From contig JBPRGH010000010.1 of NCBI GenBank assembly GCA_051418055.1, positions 237,229 through 301,228 on the forward strand: DNA of 64,000 bases, given 5' to 3'. This document shows, piece by piece, positions 35,252 to 44,362 of the stretch. Position numbers and translations under genes: made by a program. Source of the stretch: JBPRGH01 sp051418055. GTDB lineage: Bacteria > Bacteroidota > Bacteroidia > Cytophagales > Cyclobacteriaceae. The notes below the pieces were generated by a model that had not been told where the DNA came from, ran no database searches, and saw nothing but the letters and a program-made list of their open reading frames with translations. The number at the start of each line of letters is the position of its first letter. Positions within the stretch are counted from its first letter, which is position 1.

Positions 35252-36583
35252 ATGGAATGGCAACAGCTTATCAGTAACACTCGCGCTGGTAAAAGATTTT
35301 CAGGAGGCTCAATACGATCAATTTTTGAGCAGGATTATGATCGTGTTATTTTTTCCGAACCTTTTCGGCGCTTACAGGATAAAACACAGGTACACCCTTT
35401 ACCGGAGTATGATTTTGTACACAACAGGCTTACGCACAGTTTAGAAGTGAGCAGTGTTGGCCGCTCATTGGGGAAACTTGTTGGTGAGGCTATCCTGCAG
35501 CGTAACCCCGCAATAAAAGATTTTACTTCACATGATATAGCTTCAATTGTAGCCACCGCCTCTCTTGCTCATGATATTGGTAATCCTCCTTTTGGCCATT
35601 CCGGTGAAGCAGCCATTTCCAACTTTTTCAGTGAATCAGATCTTGGAAAAGAAATTACTGCCGGTTTAAATGAAAAAGAGCAGGAGGATCTAAGGAATTT
35701 TGAGGGAAATGCACAGGGGTTTAGGTTACTGAACAAAAAGAATTACCAGGGACTGAAGATCTCATATACGACACTTGCCGCATTTACAAAATATCCACGA
35801 CCTTCTGTTATCCGTGAAAAAGATAAAACCCGCAGGAGCCAAAAGAAATTCGGTTTCTATCAAACGGAAACTGAAGTGTATAAAGAAATTGCTGAGGAAC
35901 TTAAGATCGCTGTTGCCGGAGCACAACAAGATGCCTGGCTCCGTCATCCATTGACGTATTTAGTCGAGGCCGCCGATGATATTTGCTATCATATTATAGA
36001 CCTTGAAGATGGTTGCCGGCTTGGTCTCGTATCTTTTGAAGAAGTTAAAAACCTGCTGGTGCCAATTCTTGGTGATCGGTATAATCCTTCCAAGCTGGAG
36101 AATATTTCAGGGGTTATAGAAAAACTTGGGATGTTGCGGGCGCTGGTTATTGGTCAGCTTATTGATGAATGTGTGTCATTATTTCTGGATGAGGAAGAAA
36201 ATATCCGTAAAGGCAGTTTTGATGCAGCTTTAGCAGATAAGATCCCTTCAAATGGCTACCTGGCAGATATAATCAATGTTTCCATTAAAAGAATTTACAG
36301 GTCTGAAAAAGTGCTTGAAAAAGAAGCTGCCGGTTATGAAATACTGCCGGCGCTAACTTCAATATTTTTAGGAGCAATATATTACCGGCATCAAAGTGAA
36401 AAAGTATTTTCCAAATACCGGACACATTACCTGCTTCTTCCCGAGGATATAAGAGATGAGATAGAGGCTAGTGATGAGCTATATCCAAAAATTCGTGCAG
36501 GATTAGATTATGTAAGTGGCCTTACTGACAGAAATGCCTTAAATCTATACCGAAAAATTAAAGGAATTAATGTGAGTCTGTAG
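35252..36583 (+). CDS. dgt: dGTP triphosphohydrolase
   Basis: A 443-residue HD-domain enzyme that splits dGTP (or other dNTPs) into nucleoside and triphosphate. Metal ligands are in NRLTHSLEV and LAHDIGNPPFGHSGE, with a third Asp in VEAADDICYHIID. RRLQDKTQV is the family start. The length fits the dGTPase type 1/2 group. The start is ATG at 35252; the 180-bp upstream spacer holds only a near match to TAnnTTTG (TATCATTG). Likely transcribed alone. Confidence 0.93.
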   Translation: MEWQQLISNTRAGKRFSGGSIRSIFEQDYDRVIFSEPFRRLQDKTQVHPLPEYDFVHNRLTHSLEVSSVGRSLGKLVGEAILQRNPAIKDFTSHDIASIVATASLAHDIGNPPFGHSGEAAISNFFSESDLGKEITAGLNEKEQEDLRNFEGNAQGFRLLNKKNYQGLKISYTTLAAFTKYPRPSVIREKDKTRRSQKKFGFYQTETEVYKEIAEELKIAVAGAQQDAWLRHPLTYLVEAADDICYHIIDLEDGCRLGLVSFEEVKNLLVPILGDRYNPSKLENISGVIEKLGMLRALVIGQLIDECVSLFLDEEENIRKGSFDAALADKIPSNGYLADIINVSIKRIYRSEKVLEKEAAGYEILPALTSIFLGAIYYRHQSEKVFSKYRTHYLLLPEDIRDEIEASDELYPKIRAGLDYVSGLTDRNALNLYRKIKGINVSL

Positions 36584-36634
36584 TAGTTCTTTCCTAAGGG
36601 TAAAGTTTTGTTTTAGCCAGTGTATAAATTTCAT

Positions 36635-36642
36635 TACCTTTG
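36635..36642 (+). promoter_or_regulatory. TAnnTTTG -7 element of the RND transporter
   Basis: TACCTTTG lies 15 bp before the ATG. TTTTG at 36606 is 24 bp upstream, a little farther than usual for a -33 element. Confidence 0.45.
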
Positions 36643-36657
36643 TGCCCTTAATCTGAC

Positions 36658-39063
36658 ATGTGGACATTTCTTTCTCATAACATAATAAAATACCGGCTCA
36701 TCCTGGTGATCTTTTTGGCGGCTGTTACACTCGTAATGGGCTACTATGCCACTAAAGTGCAAATGAGCTATGATTTCGCCAAAACGGTTCCAAGTACGGA
36801 TCCTGCTATGCAGAATTTCCAGGAATTTAAAGATCTTTTTGGCGAGGATGGTAATGTAATAGCTATTGCAGTAAAAGATAGCAGCCTTTATGAGCTATCA
36901 AAATTTAAAAGATTCCGGGCTCTTAGCGAGAATCTTGAAGAAATAGAAGGCATCAATAGTGTATTATCTCTCCCCCTGGTTAAAAGACTTGTAAAGGATC
37001 CTCTAGAAAAGAAATTTAACGTAGAGTCGATCTTTACTGATGAAATTGAAAGCCAACAGGAATTAGATAGCTTGTTATCAGTTGCTAAAGAGCAGGTTTT
37101 TTATTCAGGCCAAATCATTAATCCTGAAAATGGCGCTACTCTTATTTTAATAGCTATTGATCGTAAAGTCCTTAATAGCGAAAATCGAATTGAGCTTACA
37201 AATCAAATTATTGAAAAGGGGGAGGAATTCTCCGAAGCTACTGGCATTGATGCTCATTACGCAGGCTTGCCATTTGTAAGATCAATAGTAGCAGGAAGAG
37301 TAAAAGCAGAGATGCAGATGTTCCTGCTTCTTTCTGTTTTAGTTACAGCTGTTATCCTGTTGCTGTTTTTCCGGTCATTTACAGCCGTAATTTTTCCAAT
37401 GGTTGTTATTGGTGTTGTGGTAATTTGGGCGGTAGGTTCCATTGCTCTTTTTGGTTTTAAAATAACATTGCTTACGGGTCTTATCCCCCCTGTGATAGTG
37501 GTTATAGGGATTCCTAATAGCGTTTATTTATTAAATAAATATCATCAGGAATTTGAACAGCATGGTAATAAGGTGATGGCAATCAGCCGCGTGATCAGAA
37601 AGATTGGCCTTGCTACTTTTATTACCAATTGTACCACGGCTGTTGGCTTTCTTGTACTTGTTAGCACTGATATAACAATACTTCGCGAATTTGGTGTTGT
37701 GGCGGGTATTAATGTCCTTGCTACCTTTATAGTGAGTATTATTTTAATTCCGGCTGTATTCTACTGGTTGCCGGCACCTTCTGGCAAGCAGCTAAAACAT
37801 TTGCAGTTCCGAACGTTGGATAAAGCACTTAATGGAATGGACCAGATGGTGCATACCCGCAGGCCGGCTATTTATGCCATAACCACTATAATAGTAATGG
37901 TCAGTATAGTGGGAGCTTTAAAAATCAATGCCATTTCCTTTATGGTTGATGACCTTCCGGAGGATAGCCCTATACAAAAAGATCTTGCTTTTTTTGAAGA
38001 GAATTTCAGCGGGATTATGCCTTTGGAGCTTGTGATAGATACTGGCAGGCCAAGAGGTGTTCTGGTGCTCCAAAACCTTGAAAAGGTTGAGGAGTTGGAG
38101 GAATATCTGGGGGATCAGCCTGATATTTCGGAGCCTGTTTCTTTAGTCAGCTTTGTAAAAGCCAGTAAACAGGCATTCTATAATAATAGCCCTTCTTACT
38201 ACAGCCTGCCTACAAATCGCGAAAGGGCTTTTATTCTGCGATACCTGATGAACCAAAATGATACAACAGGGCTATTTACTTCTTTTGTGGATACTACACT
38301 ACAGAAAATGCGGGTAAGCCTACAGGTAGCTGATATTGGTTCAGATAAAATGGAGAACCTGATCGATGATGTTATCCAGCCTAAAATTGATACTGTTTTT
38401 GCCGATACGGATATTGATATTATTATTACCGGTACAACCCCATTATTCATAAAAGGTAATAAATTCCTGATTGAGAATCTCCGGGTCAGTTTGATCCTGG
38501 CGTTTATTATTATAGCAATCATTATGGCTATTCTTTTCAGGAGCAAAAGGATGATTGCCATTTCCCTGATACCTAATATAATTCCCCTGTTGATTACGGC
38601 AGGTATTATGGGTTATGCAGGAATTCCCCTGAAGCCAAGCACCGCATTAATATTTAGCATTGTTTTTGGGATATCAGTAGATGACTCTATTCATTTCCTG
38701 GCGAAATACAGGCAGGAGTTATTTGCGAATAAATTTTTTGTTGCGGTAGCTATAAGCAAAAGTATAAGAGAGACCGGAGCAAGTATGATTTATACATCGA
38801 TCATCTTATTTGCAGGTTTCGTAATATTTGCGTGGTCGGATTTTGGAGGCACTGTGGCATTGGGGATTCTAACCTCCACCACACTCCTAATAGCAATGAT
38901 CACCAATCTGGTGTTATTACCTTCATTGCTTTTATCTTTTGATGATGGTAAGCGCAGTAAAGATGAACATCCGCTAATTGAGCAGTACGATGATGGTTTC
39001 TATCAGGAAACTGAAGATGAGGAAATTAATATCGATAAAATAAAGGTGAAGAAGGAAGAGTAG
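36658..39063 (+). CDS. RND-superfamily (MMPL-type) transporter
   Basis: An 801-residue inner-membrane protein with two halves. Each has one membrane helix (near residues 12-30 and 400-420), a large periplasmic loop and a block of five helices. Helix 4 of the second half has FGISVDDSIHFLAKYR, where the Asp pair relays protons in RND pumps. The MMPL/SSD group often moves lipids, hopanoids or carotenoids; substrate unknown here. The acidic C-terminal tail (about 770-801) is cytosolic. It is followed by ileS after 25 bp. Confidence 0.9.
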   Translation: MWTFLSHNIIKYRLILVIFLAAVTLVMGYYATKVQMSYDFAKTVPSTDPAMQNFQEFKDLFGEDGNVIAIAVKDSSLYELSKFKRFRALSENLEEIEGINSVLSLPLVKRLVKDPLEKKFNVESIFTDEIESQQELDSLLSVAKEQVFYSGQIINPENGATLILIAIDRKVLNSENRIELTNQIIEKGEEFSEATGIDAHYAGLPFVRSIVAGRVKAEMQMFLLLSVLVTAVILLLFFRSFTAVIFPMVVIGVVVIWAVGSIALFGFKITLLTGLIPPVIVVIGIPNSVYLLNKYHQEFEQHGNKVMAISRVIRKIGLATFITNCTTAVGFLVLVSTDITILREFGVVAGINVLATFIVSIILIPAVFYWLPAPSGKQLKHLQFRTLDKALNGMDQMVHTRRPAIYAITTIIVMVSIVGALKINAISFMVDDLPEDSPIQKDLAFFEENFSGIMPLELVIDTGRPRGVLVLQNLEKVEELEEYLGDQPDISEPVSLVSFVKASKQAFYNNSPSYYSLPTNRERAFILRYLMNQNDTTGLFTSFVDTTLQKMRVSLQVADIGSDKMENLIDDVIQPKIDTVFADTDIDIIITGTTPLFIKGNKFLIENLRVSLILAFIIIAIIMAILFRSKRMIAISLIPNIIPLLITAGIMGYAGIPLKPSTALIFSIVFGISVDDSIHFLAKYRQELFANKFFVAVAISKSIRETGASMIYTSIILFAGFVIFAWSDFGGTVALGILTSTTLLIAMITNLVLLPSLLLSFDDGKRSKDEHPLIEQYDDGFYQETEDEEINIDKIKVKKEE

Positions 39064-39088
39064 TAGGTAAGAAAAAGTTGATACAAAA

Positions 39089-42000
39089 GTGGCAAAAAAA
39101 TATAAAGAATATAAGCAGGTAAATTACCCTGAAATTGCATCTGATATCCTGTCATTCTGGGATAAGAATAAGATCTTTGAAAAATCTGTTACTGAGCGTA
39201 AAGATGCGGAAGCTTATACCTTTTTTGAAGGGCCCCCTTCAGCAAATGGCGTCCCTGGCATACATCATGTTATGTCAAGAGCCGTAAAAGATATCTTCTG
39301 CCGTTATAAAACACTAAAAGGATTCAGGGTTGAACGCAAAGGAGGCTGGGATACCCACGGCCTGCCTGTTGAGCTGCAGGTGGAAAAGGAATTGGGTATT
39401 ACCAAAGAAGATATAGGAAAAAAGATATCTGTAGAAGAATATAACCGTCGCTGCAGAGAGACGGTGATGAAATATAAAGATACATGGGATAACCTGACCC
39501 AGAAGATGGGTTATTGGCTCGACCTGGATAACCCATATATCACTTTTGAGGCAGAATACATGGAATCGCTATGGAGCCTGCTGAGAAAGCTTTATGATAA
39601 AGGATTACTTTATAAAGGATATACTATCCAGCCATATTCACCTGCTGCAGGTACAGGATTAAGCTCGCATGAACTTAATCAGCCGGGATGCTACAGGATG
39701 GTAAAAGATACCACTGTAACAGGGCAATTTAAAGTTAAGGGTACAGAAGATGAATTTTTCCTTGCCTGGACCACCACCCCATGGACACTCGCAGGTAATA
39801 CTGCTCTGGTAGTAGGTCCGTCAATCGAATACGTAAAGGTAGATACCTTTAATCCATACACACATCAACGGGTGAAGGTGATCTTAGCCAAAGATCGGGT
39901 TCCGGCATACTTTAGTGAAAAAGCCGCAGATATTCCACTGGAGGACTATAAGCCTGGCGATAAGCTTATACCGTATAAAATCATCGATACTCATTTGGGA
40001 ACAGATCTTATCGGCTGGGAATATGAGCAGCTGATGCCTTATATACAACCTGAGACGCCGGCATTCAGGGTCATTGAAGGTGATTACGTGACCACAGAAG
40101 ATGGAACCGGTATAGTGCATATTGCCCCTACTTTTGGTGCTGATGATTATCGCGTAGCTCAAAAAGCAGGAATTCCGGCATTATTGGTTAAAGATGCAGA
40201 AGGTGCCCCGGCGCCAATCGTTGACAAACAGGGGAAATATGTCCAGGAGATTGCTGACTTCGCCGGCATGTACATCAAAAATGAATATTATCCGGAAGGA
40301 GAGGCACCTGAAAAATCACTTGATGTACAGATAGCAATAAAATTAAAAGAGGAGAATAAGGCTTTTAAAGTAGAGAAGTACGAGCATAGCTATCCACATT
40401 GCTGGCGTACTGATAAACCTATTCTTTACTATCCATTGGATTCCTGGTTTATTAAAACTACAGCTTATAAGGACAAGCTGGTTGAACTTAATAAAACAAT
40501 CAACTGGAAGCCTGCCTCTACAGGTCAGGGCCGTTTTGGGAATTGGCTGGAGAATCTGGTTGACTGGAATTTAAGCCGCTCAAGATATTGGGGCACTCCC
40601 TTACCCATCTGGAGAACTGAAGATGGCAAAGAAGAGAAATGCATCGGTTCGATAAAAGAACTTGAGGAAGAGATACGAAAATCAGTTGATAAGGGAATAA
40701 TGGAGGAGTCTCCTTATAAAGGAAAAGAAGTAGATCTTCATCGTCCCTATGTCGATGATGTGGTGCTGGTTAGCGAGAGCGGGAGGAAGATGTTCCGTGA
40801 AAAAGACCTGATAGATGTATGGTTTGATTCTGGAGCTATGCCTTATGCACAGTGGCATTATCCTTTTGAGAATGAACAGAAATTTAAAGATAATTATCCT
40901 GCAGATTTTATTGCCGAAGGAGTAGATCAAACCCGTGGGTGGTTCTTTACTTTGCATGCCATTGCAGGAATGCTATTTGATAATGTAGCTTATAAAAATG
41001 TAATTGCTAATGGCCTCGTTCTTGATAAGGAGGGTAATAAGATGTCTAAAAGGCTTGGTAATGCTATTGATCCATTCCAGACTTTAGACACTTACGGGCC
41101 TGATGCCACACGTTGGTACATGATAGCCAATGCAAATCCATGGGATAACCTGAAGTTTGATCTTGACGGCGTGATAGAGGTTCAGAGACGATTTTTTGGA
41201 ACTCTACATAATACATATAATTTCTTTGCCCTGTATGCAAATATTGATGGCTTTACGTATGCTGAAGAAGATGTGGCATATAATAAAAGGCCGGAAAGTG
41301 ACAGATGGATATTGAGCAAATTAAATTCACTGATCAGGAAAGCTGAGAATGCTTATGATGATTATGAACCTACACGTGCAGCAAGGGCGATCCAGGAATT
41401 CACAATAGATGATTTAAGTAATTGGTATGTAAGGCTGAATAGAAAACGCTTCTGGAAACCTTCCGGCAAATCAGGATTGGATGAAAACAAACTGGCAGCA
41501 TACCAGACGTTATATACCTGTTTGATGACCATAGCTAAACTGGCCTCCCCAGTAGCACCTTTTTACATGGAGAACATGTATCAGGACCTAAATAAGATTG
41601 CTGGTAGGGATAAGGATGAATCAGTTCATTTAACAAATTTCCCTCACGCAGATGAATCAATAATTGATAAAGACCTTGAAGAGCGGATGTCCATTGCACA
41701 AACAACATCTTCACTGGTCCACTCGTTGCGTAAGAAACACAATATAAAAGTGAGGCAGCCACTCTCCAGGATTTTGATGCCGGAGGTAAATGCTCATTTT
41801 AAAGAGCAGGTAAAAGCCGTTGAGGATATTATTCTAATGGAGGTGAATGTAAAAGAAATCGAGTTTGTCTCCGATAGCTCAGATGTCCTGGTTAAAAAAA
41901 TAAAGCCTAATTTCAGGAAGCTTGGGCAACAGTATGGTCCGAAGATGAAAGAAATTTCCGCTGCTATTAACATACTCTCTCCGGAGCAAATCGCAATGCT

Positions 42001-42415
42001 CGAAAGCGAAGACAGGTTAGAACTTTCAATTAGAGATGGGTCAATAGAGCTGACATCTGAAGATATTGAAGTGTCCTATGCCGATATCCCGGGCTGGTCA
42101 GTAGCACGTGAAGGAAAAGTAACTGTTGCGCTTGATATAAAAGTCACAGATGAGCTTCAAAAAGAAGGATTGGCTAGAGATGTTATCAACAGGATCCAAA
42201 ATTTAAGGAAAGATTCCGGTTTTGATGTGCAGGATAAGATCCACATTCAAATTGAGAGGAATGGAGATTTTGTAAACCAGGCACTTGAAGAGCATAAAGA
42301 TTATATATGCGGCGAAACCCAGGCTCTGTCTTTGGTGTTGGAAGAAAATATCCAAAATGGAAAAGACTTAGAGATTGATGAACATAATTTGGTTGTAAAA
42401 ATTAATAAAGCTTAA
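39089..42415 (+). CDS. ileS: Isoleucyl-tRNA synthetase, eukaryote-like long type
   Basis: An 1,108-residue class I synthetase. The HIGH region is GPPSANGVPGIHHVMSR (near residues 48-64) and KMSKR is at 651-655. The long C-terminal part and the HIGH-region spelling match the eukaryote-like type 2 IleRS typical of Bacteroidota. That type is usually naturally insensitive to mupirocin (established for the class, not shown here). It has the CP1 editing domain (TTTPWTLAGNTALVV). The start is GTG. It lies between the transporter and lspA, probably in one operon. Confidence 0.96.
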   Translation: MAKKYKEYKQVNYPEIASDILSFWDKNKIFEKSVTERKDAEAYTFFEGPPSANGVPGIHHVMSRAVKDIFCRYKTLKGFRVERKGGWDTHGLPVELQVEKELGITKEDIGKKISVEEYNRRCRETVMKYKDTWDNLTQKMGYWLDLDNPYITFEAEYMESLWSLLRKLYDKGLLYKGYTIQPYSPAAGTGLSSHELNQPGCYRMVKDTTVTGQFKVKGTEDEFFLAWTTTPWTLAGNTALVVGPSIEYVKVDTFNPYTHQRVKVILAKDRVPAYFSEKAADIPLEDYKPGDKLIPYKIIDTHLGTDLIGWEYEQLMPYIQPETPAFRVIEGDYVTTEDGTGIVHIAPTFGADDYRVAQKAGIPALLVKDAEGAPAPIVDKQGKYVQEIADFAGMYIKNEYYPEGEAPEKSLDVQIAIKLKEENKAFKVEKYEHSYPHCWRTDKPILYYPLDSWFIKTTAYKDKLVELNKTINWKPASTGQGRFGNWLENLVDWNLSRSRYWGTPLPIWRTEDGKEEKCIGSIKELEEEIRKSVDKGIMEESPYKGKEVDLHRPYVDDVVLVSESGRKMFREKDLIDVWFDSGAMPYAQWHYPFENEQKFKDNYPADFIAEGVDQTRGWFFTLHAIAGMLFDNVAYKNVIANGLVLDKEGNKMSKRLGNAIDPFQTLDTYGPDATRWYMIANANPWDNLKFDLDGVIEVQRRFFGTLHNTYNFFALYANIDGFTYAEEDVAYNKRPESDRWILSKLNSLIRKAENAYDDYEPTRAARAIQEFTIDDLSNWYVRLNRKRFWKPSGKSGLDENKLAAYQTLYTCLMTIAKLASPVAPFYMENMYQDLNKIAGRDKDESVHLTNFPHADESIIDKDLEERMSIAQTTSSLVHSLRKKHNIKVRQPLSRILMPEVNAHFKEQVKAVEDIILMEVNVKEIEFVSDSSDVLVKKIKPNFRKLGQQYGPKMKEISAAINILSPEQIAMLESEDRLELSIRDGSIELTSEDIEVSYADIPGWSVAREGKVTVALDIKVTDELQKEGLARDVINRIQNLRKDSGFDVQDKIHIQIERNGDFVNQALEEHKDYICGETQALSLVLEENIQNGKDLEIDEHNLVVKINKA

Positions 42416-42443
42416 TAACAGTACTTGTTGATAGAGATAATAG

Positions 42444-43103
42444 ATGAAACTTTGGAAATATTATTTAATAGCGCTTGGCATAATCCTGATAGATCAGGCT
42501 TCAAAGCTTGCTGTTTATTTTTATATGGAGATGGGCACCCCTGGAGAGATCTATGTCTTGGGTGATTGGTTCAGGCTGCATTATTTATTAAACCCGGGGA
42601 TGGCATTTGGCCTGAAATCCAGCCATGAATATGGGAAGCTTTTCCTTACCTTTTTCCGTATAGGTGCTATGTTTGCTATCGCTTATTATCTTTATTATCT
42701 GGCAAAGCGTAATGCGCGCTCAGGCTTGCTGATATGTATTGCTTTAATATTAGGAGGAGCAGTTGGAAATGTTATTGACAGTACATTTTATGGTGTTTTA
42801 CTGGATAATGCACCGGCAAATGTACCTACTCCATGGTTTCATGGACAGGTAATTGACATGCTCTTCTTCCCTTTATTTGATGGGTTTTACCCTAATTGGT
42901 TTCCAATTGTAGGAGGTCAGTACTTTCTATTTTTTAGCCCTGTATTTAATATAGCTGATTCTGCCATATTTGTTGGAGTTGCCCTGATATTAATATTTCA
43001 GCAGCGTTTCTTCAAAGAAGAGGGAAGTGATCAGAAATCTATTGTGGAGGATAAAAATGAGAAACCAGGGGCTGAAGAGGATAATTCAGTGGTTATCAGC
43101 TAG
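42444..43103 (+). CDS. lspA: Lipoprotein signal peptidase II
   Basis: A 219-residue inner-membrane aspartyl protease that removes lipoprotein signal peptides. It has about four membrane helices, the family motifs IDQASKLAV and NPGMAFGL, and the two catalytic residues Asp112 (NVIDS) and Asp172 (NIADS). The stretch between them is longer than in E. coli, as is usual in Bacteroidota. A charged cytosolic tail of about 35 residues follows. It starts 28 bp after ileS, and its end overlaps the convergent kinase gene by 8 bp. Confidence 0.95.
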   Translation: MKLWKYYLIALGIILIDQASKLAVYFYMEMGTPGEIYVLGDWFRLHYLLNPGMAFGLKSSHEYGKLFLTFFRIGAMFAIAYYLYYLAKRNARSGLLICIALILGGAVGNVIDSTFYGVLLDNAPANVPTPWFHGQVIDMLFFPLFDGFYPNWFPIVGGQYFLFFSPVFNIADSAIFVGVALILIFQQRFFKEEGSDQKSIVEDKNEKPGAEEDNSVVIS

Positions 43104-43629
43104 AGATTTTTTTAAGCAAACTTTCTATTTTATTAACGGCCTCTTTTTTACGGGAATAAAATTCCCCTTCCACAAGGATATATGGTAGATCATTTTCAGT
43201 AAGTTCTTTTTTATATGCATTTAAAAAATAAGTTCTTAATGTTTTGTCTTCCCTTTTAAACGGATATTGAGGATTTGTTTCGGGTTTGGTAAGGACATAT
43301 AGATCATAATGCTGTTGATCAATAAGCTTTTTTAGGTTTACAGGACAGGAATTAAATTTAAATTCTGCCCATATTTTAAGCATCCTTAATTCACCGTCGC
43401 TTACAATACAGGGGGGCTGATTATTTAAAAGCTCTTTTTCTTTTTGAATCTTAATTTGAGCTAAATTAAAAAGGATTTCAGGAGTTATTTTATCATGATT
43501 ATTTCTATTAAAATAATATTCGCAGGAGTCTTCAAGTAGAGGACAATTAAAAAAACGGGCAAGAGCAGTGGCAAGTATTGATTTCCCACTACCCTCAGGT
43601 CCAGTGACTGCTATTTTTATCGTTTTCAA
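43096..43629 (-). CDS. NadR-like P-loop kinase
   Basis: A 177-residue ATPase with Walker A GPEGSGKS. The family resembles the NadR C-terminal nicotinamide riboside kinase/Ttd14 group, with YVLTKPETNPQYPFKRED and VEGEF near the end. NAD salvage is possible but the substrate is unproven. The start is TTG and overlaps the upstream rlpA-like stop in a TTGA, so the two genes are coupled. No adenylyltransferase domain is fused. Confidence 0.72.
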   Translation of the reverse strand: MKTIKIAVTGPEGSGKSILATALARFFNCPLLEDSCEYYFNRNNHDKITPEILFNLAQIKIQKEKELLNNQPPCIVSDGELRMLKIWAEFKFNSCPVNLKKLIDQQHYDLYVLTKPETNPQYPFKREDKTLRTYFLNAYKKELTENDLPYILVEGEFYSRKKEAVNKIESLLKKISS

Positions 43630-44309
43630 ATTTTCGAATAATCGACAATAAAGGATTCCGGATAACGCTTTTTTACATTTCCTAAAAAGCTTTCGGCTTT
43701 TGTACGCTTATTAAAATCACCTACTATAATACTATAAACCTTCACACCATTCAATACTTTTACCCGAATAGTAACATCTTTTTTATAACTTGCTTTAAGA
43801 TTTTCAGATAATCTCATAAGATTAACAAGCTCCTGAAAAGTACCGATCTGTACACCATAACCACTTGGGTTTATCCTTTCTGTTTTTACTTCATAAAATT
43901 CTTTTTCCTCAACAGTAACAGGATCAAAAGTTTTGGGGTAACCGGAGCTTTTGCCATCACCAGGATCAACAACTTCTATGGAAACATCGGTAAGGCCCTG
44001 AATGGTAAAGCCAAGCTCTTCAGCTGCTCTTTTAGAAAGATCAATTACTCTCCCTTCTACAAAAGGGCCGCGATCATTGACAGTCACTTCAACAGATTTT
44101 TTATTAGCCAGATTTGTAACCTTTAGTTTAGTTCCGAAGGGTAATGTTTTATGTGCAGCGGTTAACCGGTTATGCCTGTATTTTTCTCCACTGGCAGTAG
44201 GATATCCCTCAAATTTATCTGCATAGTAAGAAGCCTTACCTGTCTGCACCTGGGCAAAAGATGAGAGTGAAAAGGCAGACAATAAAAAAATGTAAATAAA
44301 AGTTCTCAT
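43626..44309 (-). CDS. rlpA: RlpA-like double-psi beta-barrel protein with SPOR domain
   Basis: About 227 residues with a signal peptide (LSSFAQ). The RlpA double-psi barrel covers about 22-115 (GKASYYADKFEG, then NDRGPFVEGRVIDLSKRAA), with the catalytic Asp of the lytic transglycosylase family in NDRGPF and IDLS. A SPOR domain (about 150-227) binds denuded peptidoglycan at the division site. ATG at 44309 is chosen; a GTG at 44327 would add six residues ahead of the signal peptide. Coupled to the NadR-like kinase. Confidence 0.9.
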   Translation of the reverse strand: MRTFIYIFLLSAFSLSSFAQVQTGKASYYADKFEGYPTASGEKYRHNRLTAAHKTLPFGTKLKVTNLANKKSVEVTVNDRGPFVEGRVIDLSKRAAEELGFTIQGLTDVSIEVVDPGDGKSSGYPKTFDPVTVEEKEFYEVKTERINPSGYGVQIGTFQELVNLMRLSENLKASYKKDVTIRVKVLNGVKVYSIIVGDFNKRTKAESFLGNVKKRYPESFIVDYSKI

Positions 44310-44362
44310 ATACAAAAGGTTTTTCACAGCGTTAAAGATCTGTAATAGTTAATTAAAATTCA

